Source: Candidatus Thiodiazotropha sp. LNASS1 (GTDB taxonomy: Bacteria; Pseudomonadota; Gammaproteobacteria; Chromatiales; Chromatiaceae). Taken from it: 64,000 bases of DNA. Shown in pieces: positions 57,168-64,000 of this stretch (position 1 is the stretch's first letter; every line of letters starts with the position of its first letter). Location of the stretch: NCBI RefSeq assembly GCF_964212655.1, contig NZ_OZ156465.1:2480001-2544000 (forward strand). The letters are read 5' to 3'. The position numbers and the translations under genes were made by a program. Below the pieces are notes generated by a model, which saw nothing but the letters and a program-made list of their open reading frames with translations, did no database searches and was not told the DNA's origin.

Positions 57168-58919
57168 ATGAGTGCCGAACACAATGAAAATCAACAGTCA
57201 CTCCCTGACGGAGTGATGCTGAATGCCTATCCGGACAGTATTGGTGGAAAACTCTCCGATATTGTCGGCGTATTGAAACGGCCAGAACTGAAGGACGCAT
57301 TCTCGCTTTTCTACATCCTGCCCACTTTTTTCAATAGCGATCTCGATCGCGGCTTCTCCATCATTGACTATAACCTCAATGATGAACTCGCCTGCAAGCA
57401 GGATCTGAAGGAATTGAGCAACCTCAACATCACCTTCAAATTCGACCTTATCCTCAATCACCTGTCTGTGGCATCACCACAGTTCAAAGATCTGCTGAAA
57501 CGTGGCGACAAATCTGAGTACAAACACTTCTTTGTCGATTGGAACGAGTTTTGGCACTCTCACGGCCAAATGGGAGAAGAGGGTTACGTCATTCCAAAGG
57601 AGGATTTCTTAAACAAGCTGTTCATGCGCAAACCGGGATTACCGATTCTAAAGGTCGGTTTTCCAGACGGCTCACAACGGCCCTATTGGAACACCTTCTA
57701 TCAACAAGTCAATTACAAACCGGTGAGTGCCACTGATTTCACCGGCATTCAGGGTGTGACGCATGAAGCCGCAAAATCCATAGCGGCAATCGTAAATGAG
57801 AACATTGGGGTGGAGACGGATGCAAATCAGTTCAACCTCGACGGCTATGCCCATTACAAGAGTGAAATTCTCTCTGTAGTTGAACGCAACCGGTCCTACC
57901 TGGGGCAGATGGATCTTAACGCAAAGTCAAAGAAAGTCTGGCATTTTTATGAGGAAACGCTGAAAAAACTCAAGGATTACGGGGCGAAAATTATAAGGCT
58001 TGACGCGTTTGCGTACTTGCACAAAGAACCCGGGGAGAGCAATTTCTTCAACCGACCGGGGACCTGGGACTATCTGGAGAGACTGAAGCAGATGGCAAAA
58101 CGTTATGGTTTAACCATCTTTCCCGAGATCCACTCAGAATATGGCGCAGGATTGCATGAAGAAGTGGCGCGAAAGGGATATCCGATCTACGACTTCTTCT
58201 TACCCGGACTTGTCATCGATGCCCTCGAACATGCCACTAACAGCCATCTACTCAAATGGATTGGCGACATTCAAGACAAGGGACTTCAAACCATTAATAT
58301 GCTCGGATGTCATGACGGTATACCCTTGCTCGATCTTAAGGGTATTGAAAAGAAAGGAGTCAGGCGGGACGGCCTGTTGGATGACGAGAAGATTCAGACA
58401 CTCATCGATCGCATCCTCGAGCGCGGTGGCAGGGTGAAAAACCTATACGGTCCGGATGGCAAGAAGATCGCCTACTACCAAGTCAACGCAACCTTCTTCA
58501 GTGCGCTTGGCGAGGACGAAGACAAGCTGCGTCTTGCGCGTGCGATTCAACTGTTCATGCCAGGCATTCCTCAGGTCTGGTACCTCGATCTGTTTGCCGG
58601 AAAAAATAATTATCTGGCGGCAGACAATGGTGGAACAGCAGGCCATAAAGAGATCAACCGTACCAACCTCTCTCTGGAAGCTATTGAAACCGGCCTGAAG
58701 ACACAGATTGTCAGAGACCAGATTGAACTCATTCGCCTGCGCAATTGCTCAAATGCCTTCAAGGGTGAACTGGAGATACATCCCACCGAATCCCACCTCC
58801 TTCACTTAACCTGGAAGCACGCAAACGCAAGCGCCACATTAAAGGCTGACCTAAGCAGTTGCCGCTTCAGCATCGAACACTGCGACAGTAACGGAGAAAG
58901 CGCTCTTTTGAGCTTCTGA
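57168..58919 (+). CDS. GH13 subfamily 18 glycoside phosphorylase (sucrose phosphorylase-like)
   Basis: 583 residues from the ATG at 57168 (AAGG seven bases upstream); the codon before is GTG. A (beta/alpha)8 amylase-type barrel with nucleophile Asp279 (IIRLDAFAYLHK), acid/base Glu320 (FPEIHSEYG) and third carboxylate Asp383 (LGCHDGIPLLD). The opening MLNAYPDSIGG and the phosphorylase-type first catalytic region FDLILNHLSVASPQF are characteristic of sucrose, sucrose-6-phosphate and glucosylglycerol/glucosylglycerate phosphorylases. The exact acceptor cannot be told; in a marine cell a glucosylglycerol-type solute is as likely as sucrose. Single gene. Confidence 0.9.
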   Translation: MSAEHNENQQSLPDGVMLNAYPDSIGGKLSDIVGVLKRPELKDAFSLFYILPTFFNSDLDRGFSIIDYNLNDELACKQDLKELSNLNITFKFDLILNHLSVASPQFKDLLKRGDKSEYKHFFVDWNEFWHSHGQMGEEGYVIPKEDFLNKLFMRKPGLPILKVGFPDGSQRPYWNTFYQQVNYKPVSATDFTGIQGVTHEAAKSIAAIVNENIGVETDANQFNLDGYAHYKSEILSVVERNRSYLGQMDLNAKSKKVWHFYEETLKKLKDYGAKIIRLDAFAYLHKEPGESNFFNRPGTWDYLERLKQMAKRYGLTIFPEIHSEYGAGLHEEVARKGYPIYDFFLPGLVIDALEHATNSHLLKWIGDIQDKGLQTINMLGCHDGIPLLDLKGIEKKGVRRDGLLDDEKIQTLIDRILERGGRVKNLYGPDGKKIAYYQVNATFFSALGEDEDKLRLARAIQLFMPGIPQVWYLDLFAGKNNYLAADNGGTAGHKEINRTNLSLEAIETGLKTQIVRDQIELIRLRNCSNAFKGELEIHPTESHLLHLTWKHANASATLKADLSSCRFSIEHCDSNGESALLSF

Positions 58920-59037
58920 TGCACGACCGATTACCCGACCACTTTGGCCTCGGCAGCGGTAATGCTCCAACACAAACCAGCGCCTGTTAACACTAATTCA
59001 ATAAATCCCGGATGCGTTGACGTTATCGAATGCCGGT

Positions 59038-61530
59038 CTACTGCTTGGCATTCAATAATACAGAGGTAAAGGATTCCCGTTCAGGTAGAAGTGCCGTCAG
59101 CTCCGTTGCGGGCAGCGGGTGACTGAAGTAGTAGCCCTGCAGCTCATCGCAACCATAATCCTCCAGGCGGGCCACCTGCGATTCACTCTCGACACCTTCA
59201 GCAATAACCTCCAGATTCAGCCGTTTTGCCATATTTATGATGGTCAGAGTGATTTCTCTGGCATCATCATTGGATTCTATTTCCCGGATAAAGGAGCGAT
59301 CGATCTTTATCCTGTCCAAGGGAAAATGTTGCAGATTGCTCAACGATGAATAGCCGGTTCCAAAATCATCTATCGCCAGCTTCACCCCCAACCCCTTCAG
59401 GGCGCGCATTACAGCCTTTGCCTCTTCAAGATTCTGCATCACCGCGCTTTCAGTAATCTCAAGTTCAAGTTGGGAGGGATCGAGACAACTCTTTTCAAGC
59501 GTTTCGCACACTTCAGTAAACAAATTCTGATCAACCAGCTGCAAGGGAGATAGATTGACCGCTAAGCGCAAAGGCCCAAGACCGCACTCATTCCATTGCT
59601 GCATTTGTTTACAGGCTGAAAGCAATACCCAACTGCCGATCTCCCTTATTAGACCGGTGTGCTCGGCCAGTGGAATAAAGGTACTTGGATAAACCAGACC
59701 AAGTTTTGGATTATGCCAACGCAACAATGCCTCGACGCCGATCATACGACTACTTCCTGTAATTACCTGGGGCTGATAATAGACTTCGAATTCGTCCCGT
59801 TTTATTGCGGAAATCAAAGCCTGCTCCAGCTGTGAGCGCTGCTCCACCTCCTTTGCCACCTGTATCGAATAGATACAAGTTTTAGTCAACTGCCCGACAC
59901 GGGCACTGAACATTGCCATACTGGCATCACGCAGCAATGCATTGCCATCCGGACTCTCCTGTGGCCACAAACTGAGCCCCATACGTGGAGTCAGGAAGAT
60001 CTGGGACTGTTCGAATTTAACCGGTTCCTGTAAAACATTGAGTAGATTATTCGCGATCTGTTGTGCACTGTCGGCGTCATTCAAGTTTTCTACCAGGACA
60101 GCAAAATCATCACCATTGAGATGGACGACCATATCGCCACTACGAATTGCATTGCGTAGTCGCTGCGCTATGGCTATCAGCAGCAGGTCAGTCACCGAAT
60201 GTCCTACAAGCCCACCAGCCGAGTCCGACCACTGTATGTTTATAATTATAAGTGCGGCAATATTGTTATTGCGCCCATCCTCTCTTCCCAGTCGATTTAG
60301 CCTGCCCTCCAAGGCATACTGGTTTGGCAAGTCAGTGACGGCATGGTGCAGTGCCTGATGGTGCACACGGTCGCTGAGGGAACGATTGATACGTCTCGCA
60401 TGCAGATGGGAAAAGACTCCCCAGAGAGGGAATCCCAAAACCAGTGATGCTGTCACGGCCATCGGCGGAAACCACAACTGCTCTATCGACATAACCATAC
60501 CGGCCACAGCAGGCACGCCAATCACCGCCGCCAGGAAGATAATCATTGCCGCCGGAAAACTTGCATTGAACATGAGCAGTGCGGCGATTGCCGTAATCAG
60601 GATGGTCAGTACCTGATAGTGGTTTCTGTCTATCTCTCTGATCAGGGTCCCCTGCAGCAGCCCACTCAATACTTGGGCATTCAGTACGACACCCGGCATT
60701 CGCTGATGAACAAGCGAAACCGGTGTCGACATGACATCCCCCAGCCCGGTTGCAGTCGAACCTATAAGAACATACTTACCCCTGATCGAGGAGGCCGCCT
60801 CATCATCATTCAAAACAACATGTGCCGAGAGCAGCTTGACTGCTTCGGGATTGGGATCGAAGGGAATCAGAAAGCGTCCCCGGCGCAACCACCCTACATG
60901 CTCCACCTGACGGTCATGTTGTAGAGCGTTCTCAGGTAGTGGGTTTACATCTGTCACCTGCAATAACGCAAGTGAGAGCGCCGGCCAATGTGCGTTGCTG
61001 ATACCGGCATAGAGATAGAAACTGCGGCACAGGCCATCTCTGTCTATCTCGAAATCGACGTGGCCCAACCCTGCTGCAGCCTCCGCCAACATGCTCAACG
61101 GCAATACTTCCGAGATCGGCAGCTCGGCGCTCGACTTGCTCGGCGCCACCACAAGCACCGTTCTACCATTGCGATCGATGGCTTGAGCAAACAGACTGTC
61201 TGCCTGCGGATCGACAGTATCGGATTCAGCAAACAGGATATCGAAGGCAACGGCTTTTGCGCCCATATCGGTCAAACGGTCCAGCAATTGCCCATGCACA
61301 CGACGTGACCATGGCCAATGACCCAGATTATGCAGACTGGCATCATCGATGGCGACGACGACAACCTCGTCACTGATTTGGTTTCCCTGCAGGTTGAGGA
61401 AATTGTCGTAGAGGAGAAGGTCAAAACGCTGAACAGCGGCATTCCCGGTCAATAGATAGGCGAGCACAATCAGCGAGATGACCAGGAACACACCCCGCCA
61501 GTTGAGCTTATTTACCAGCGGGTGGACCAT
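59038..61530 (-). CDS. CHASE2-GGDEF-EAL protein, GGDEF site degenerate, EAL site intact
   Basis: 830 residues. N-terminal helix, CHASE2 domain (about 30-300, VVVVAIDDASLHNLGHWPWSR), three helices (about 305-380), GGDEF domain (about 395-555) whose signature is NGDDF (472-476), and an EAL domain (about 565-815) with EALLRW (600-605), ITESAVM, DDFGTGYSSL and EGVES. The cyclase site is off consensus (first Gly to Asn, Glu to Asp), so cyclase activity is doubtful, while the phosphodiesterase residues are all there. It likely lowers cyclic di-GMP on an outside cue. It lies four bases after the FecR-domain gene, one transcript. Confidence 0.92.
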   Translation of the reverse strand: MVHPLVNKLNWRGVFLVISLIVLAYLLTGNAAVQRFDLLLYDNFLNLQGNQISDEVVVVAIDDASLHNLGHWPWSRRVHGQLLDRLTDMGAKAVAFDILFAESDTVDPQADSLFAQAIDRNGRTVLVVAPSKSSAELPISEVLPLSMLAEAAAGLGHVDFEIDRDGLCRSFYLYAGISNAHWPALSLALLQVTDVNPLPENALQHDRQVEHVGWLRRGRFLIPFDPNPEAVKLLSAHVVLNDDEAASSIRGKYVLIGSTATGLGDVMSTPVSLVHQRMPGVVLNAQVLSGLLQGTLIREIDRNHYQVLTILITAIAALLMFNASFPAAMIIFLAAVIGVPAVAGMVMSIEQLWFPPMAVTASLVLGFPLWGVFSHLHARRINRSLSDRVHHQALHHAVTDLPNQYALEGRLNRLGREDGRNNNIAALIIINIQWSDSAGGLVGHSVTDLLLIAIAQRLRNAIRSGDMVVHLNGDDFAVLVENLNDADSAQQIANNLLNVLQEPVKFEQSQIFLTPRMGLSLWPQESPDGNALLRDASMAMFSARVGQLTKTCIYSIQVAKEVEQRSQLEQALISAIKRDEFEVYYQPQVITGSSRMIGVEALLRWHNPKLGLVYPSTFIPLAEHTGLIREIGSWVLLSACKQMQQWNECGLGPLRLAVNLSPLQLVDQNLFTEVCETLEKSCLDPSQLELEITESAVMQNLEEAKAVMRALKGLGVKLAIDDFGTGYSSLSNLQHFPLDRIKIDRSFIREIESNDDAREITLTIINMAKRLNLEVIAEGVESESQVARLEDYGCDELQGYYFSHPLPATELTALLPERESFTSVLLNAKQ

Positions 61531-61534
61531 CCCG

Positions 61535-63172
61535 CTAAATGAAGAACAGGCCTAAAATGAAGAGCACCGGGACGGTCCATACCCCCTGATCCAGTGGCGG
61601 TTCGATTTGCTGCACGCTGCCCCATGGCCCCTCGTAGCCATCCATGTCGATGGCACGTACCCTTAAGTAGAGAACCTGACCCTGTGGTTGATTAAAACTG
61701 ATCTCCGGCTGATCGGTAATCTGATCAAGCTCAAGGGTACTGAAATCGCTATCGAGGGCAACCTGTACCTGATAGCGTTGTCCTGCAGCACCCTCCCGCC
61801 ATGAAGCCGTCACCTTATCATCTGCCGCTTCGATCGAGGGGTCGACAGCGTCGAGCGTGGGTTTGAGTTGCCATGAACGCACCACACCAGGCGGCCCCGA
61901 CTCGTTGCCAAGAATCGCGGTGACACGCCAGTAATAGGTACCCGGTTTGGTGATCTGATCAGTTTGATACCGGGTGTCTTTCAGATCGTTTACCCGATGC
62001 GTTATCTTGTCAAAGCCCTCATCCATGGCAATCTCCAGCAGATACCTGTCGGCTGTTTCAGATTTCGTCCAGTGCAATTCCGTGCCACCGCCCCGCTGAA
62101 CCGCCCCATCCGGAGGACTGATGGAGATCGGCGGCTGCGGTTGCGCGTCGACTAATACCGAAGCGACACGGCTGACACCTTCCAGCCCATTGACATCGAT
62201 ACCGCGGACCCTGATCCAATATCTGCCATCCGGGAGTTCGGGTAGCGGGAAATTGGTCTGATCCGACAATTGATCACGCGCAAGAACATCCAGATTCTCA
62301 TGCCTGCTGACCTCGATACGATAATTTACAGCATTATCAATTGCACCCCATTCCAAACGCCAGTCGATGAAACGAACCACCTCCGGGATCTGCTTGAAAT
62401 CGGGGGGTGGCAGCAACTCCACGGGTGGAATCGGTGCCTTGCCTTTCTCAACCCGGGTACCGAACCCGGCAGAAATCAATTGTTGTTTATCGCCACCGCT
62501 CACCTCGACCTTTCCTTCCAAAACCTCGATATTTGAGGTGGTGCCGTCTCCGGTCACGGCCGCGCGATAGACGGTACCACGCACCGCGCTTATCGCCGAG
62601 GGCGTATATATCTCAAAACGGGAACCGGGACCCACAGATGGCCGTACCCTTGTCTGCAATCGCCCTTGGATCAGGTGCAGCCTGGAATCGACCATACCGG
62701 TATCGCCATGGGCACTGAGATGGTCAAACCGCATCTCGCTATAACTGTGCAGGGTCATGGCGCTGCTGTCCGCAAAAAGGATGGCGGCGTTGCTCTTGGG
62801 CCCTGTCCGCAAGATATCGCCTAGATGTATCTGTGTACCGGATTTGAGTGATGCAGCCTGAGAGCCGTCGGCGTGAATAAGCTGTACCTGGCCTTCAAAA
62901 TCCGCAAGCCGCGCCGGCACGGCATTGCTTTTTATCCATTTCATCGGAACACGCAGCCAAGAACCGGGCTGTAGGCGTTTCGGGTTTTTAATATTGTTCA
63001 GTTTCTGCAGCTTCTTAAACCGCAGCACGTTGTCCAAGTACTTTTCGCTGAAGTCCCAGAGATTGTCCCCCTCCACAACGGTGTAGATCCACTCCGCACT
63101 ATTTGCCTGAGACACAAACACACTAAGCAGTATTGCCGCCACGAGAGCCCGGACTTGAAGTATGTATGACAT
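61535..63172 (-). CDS. exported LysM-FecR-FnIII protein
   Basis: 545 residues from the ATG at 63172, which gives a clean signal peptide (VRALVAAILLSVFVSQANSA); earlier starts add 41 residues with no such sense. Then LysM (YTVVEGDNLWDFSEKY, about 30-80), a FecR domain (about 100-240, GDILRTGPKSNAAILF, SAVRGTVYRA), fibronectin-III-like repeats (about 265-510) and a C-terminal hydrophobic tail (VPVLFILGLFFI). FecR-LysM proteins next to CHASE2 genes are a recurring pair in gammaproteobacteria. It probably binds peptidoglycan and presents a cue to the CHASE2 domain. Not an iron regulator in spite of the domain name. Confidence 0.88.
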   Translation of the reverse strand: MSYILQVRALVAAILLSVFVSQANSAEWIYTVVEGDNLWDFSEKYLDNVLRFKKLQKLNNIKNPKRLQPGSWLRVPMKWIKSNAVPARLADFEGQVQLIHADGSQAASLKSGTQIHLGDILRTGPKSNAAILFADSSAMTLHSYSEMRFDHLSAHGDTGMVDSRLHLIQGRLQTRVRPSVGPGSRFEIYTPSAISAVRGTVYRAAVTGDGTTSNIEVLEGKVEVSGGDKQQLISAGFGTRVEKGKAPIPPVELLPPPDFKQIPEVVRFIDWRLEWGAIDNAVNYRIEVSRHENLDVLARDQLSDQTNFPLPELPDGRYWIRVRGIDVNGLEGVSRVASVLVDAQPQPPISISPPDGAVQRGGGTELHWTKSETADRYLLEIAMDEGFDKITHRVNDLKDTRYQTDQITKPGTYYWRVTAILGNESGPPGVVRSWQLKPTLDAVDPSIEAADDKVTASWREGAAGQRYQVQVALDSDFSTLELDQITDQPEISFNQPQGQVLYLRVRAIDMDGYEGPWGSVQQIEPPLDQGVWTVPVLFILGLFFI

Positions 63173-63730
63173 CAATGAGTATCCCTTCACCCCGCTCAGT
63201 GAGGTTGCTGGACTGGGGCTTGCGATATTGTCATTTACATGCATGTCGATCTTGGCCTTCTCTATTCCAGTATGCCTGCCTTGGCCCTGGCACAAGTAAT
63301 GTTAATTTCTTGGGCTTTCTTTCATTATACGTGATTTGCAAATCACAAGAGGGCACTGCACAAATCATTGATTATCAGCGTATTGCCTGACTTCTGATAA
63401 AAACCATCCCACCAGATGATCTAATAGCACATATATAACCAACAGAAAAGTAAGAGAATTAAATTCCAGCCGCAGAAACCGTATTTAGCTGATCACACAA
63501 TCGGGGGGATATCGCCATCAGCACCAACCGGATTCGGCGACAATGGACAGAGACTGTTTTGCGACTTAACGACAATGTACGCCACCTTACACCCGGCCTG
63601 TCGAGTGTCAGCGACTTAACTCAATTGATTCGCTGCGTCTCCCCCGAAGCAATCCATCCACTCGAACATGGTGAATGGATTGAGTGATGGAACGCTTCAG
63701 GAGATCGGATTGTTAACAATAGTTGACAAT
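63173..63730. other. 558-bp gap
   Basis: No intact gene. It holds a 12-bp stem with one mismatch at 63650-63682 (CAATCCATCCAC with GTGAATGGATTG) and the 10-mer GCGACTTAAC twice, at 63561 and 63611, exactly 50 bases apart. Confidence 0.5.
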
Positions 63731-64000
63731 TCACTTCCATATTAAGCGATCAAGAGAGACAAGGCCGCCTCCGTGGCGAATGAGATAGAGCATAGCCAGC
63801 GCCCACCACATATGCACATTCCAGGCATCCGGGTAGACAAACAGCTGGATCACGGCAGTCATGATTAACAATGAGAGGGCCGCGAAGCGGGTGAAGAGAC
63901 CAAGCACCAGCAAAATGGGAAAAAAGTGTTCCGCATAAGTCGCCATGTAGGCAGCAATATTCGGTGGTATAAGCGGCACTCCGTATTCGTGCTCGAACAG
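63731..64000 (-). CDS. DoxX family membrane protein, 5' end beyond the window
   Basis: The frame runs off the window end (LFEHEYGVPLIPP is in frame before the internal GTG), so about 90 C-terminal residues are visible. They show the DoxX pattern: EYGVPLIPPNIAAYMATYAE, FPILLVLGLFTRFAAL and WWALAMLYLI with membrane helices. DoxX proteins are small inner-membrane proteins tied to thiol and oxidant chemistry, and many form part of metal-binding-peptide (bufferin-type) clusters. The neighbour beyond the window would decide. Confidence 0.85.
   Translation of the reverse strand: MFEHEYGVPLIPPNIAAYMATYAEHFFPILLVLGLFTRFAALSLLIMTAVIQLFVYPDAWNVHMWWALAMLYLIRHGGGLVSLDRLIWK

Noticed and set aside
63501-63689. 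Stop-free plus-strand frame of about 60 codons ending LEHGEWIE
   Set aside because: It reads almost like protein, but has no ATG, GTG or TTG near its beginning, no recognised family, and a run of this length is expected by chance in six frames of this gap.

Overview
The window reads as chromosome of a Gram-negative gammaproteobacterium. The core genes rsmA, lon, ssb, uvrA, ileS-lspA, ribF, murJ, rpsT, proB, obgE and rpmA-rplU are full length and closest in character to gammaproteobacterial families. A small Gly/Tyr/Asn/Pro-rich secreted protein of sulfur-globule type, an NnrS protein and a VPLPA-CTERM protein point to a sulfur-oxidising, Chromatiales-like organism, free-living or symbiotic. 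That assignment is inference. I see no rRNA, tRNA, CRISPR array, intact insertion sequence or prophage.

Layout. 1-15.1 kb: the end of a periplasmic-sensor/PAS/GGDEF diguanylate cyclase, a CtpF-like P-type ATPase, two SAM methyltransferases, rsmA, an HD-domain protein, a pentapeptide-repeat protein, lon and nnrS. 15.2-24.1 kb: the sulfur-globule-like gene with a strong tandem-hairpin terminator, a thioredoxin-fold protein, ssb, a yajR-like MFS gene divergent from uvrA, a flavodoxin-fold oxidoreductase, glutathione reductase and a TonB-like small protein. 24.2-37.7 kb: a housekeeping block (lspA, ileS, ribF, murJ, rpsT, proB, obgE, rpmA, rplU) with a CAP-domain exported protein, a cation-efflux protein and a conserved small ORF. 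Two copies of a 110-bp palindromic intergenic repeat flank ileS-lspA.

37.7-56.5 kb is the most unusual part: six large minus-strand genes in one 18.7-kb unit, the last five joined by 4-bp (ATGA/GTGA) or 1-bp overlaps except for one 19-bp choice of start that I resolve to a 4-bp overlap. It encodes a CHASE2 sensor with a decayed ATPase domain, a CapC/PgsC-like membrane protein with duplicated membrane unit and periplasmic domain, a membrane-anchored periplasmic protein, an exported hydrolase-like protein, a 1725-residue TPR plus probable outer-membrane-barrel protein, and a 1419-residue HEAT-repeat/CapB-like (Mur-ligase-fold) amide ligase. I read it as a Gram-negative system that makes, trims and exports a poly-gamma-glutamate-like polyamide. 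The hydrolase domain is present three times: once with candidate metal ligands, and twice, with the ligands lost, fused to the CapC part.

56.5-63.2 kb continues the surface-signalling theme: a 700-bp gap with a possible structured small RNA, a divergent GH13_18 phosphorylase, and a two-gene unit coding for a LysM/FecR/FnIII protein and a CHASE2-GGDEF-EAL protein whose GGDEF site is degenerate. The window ends inside a DoxX-family gene.
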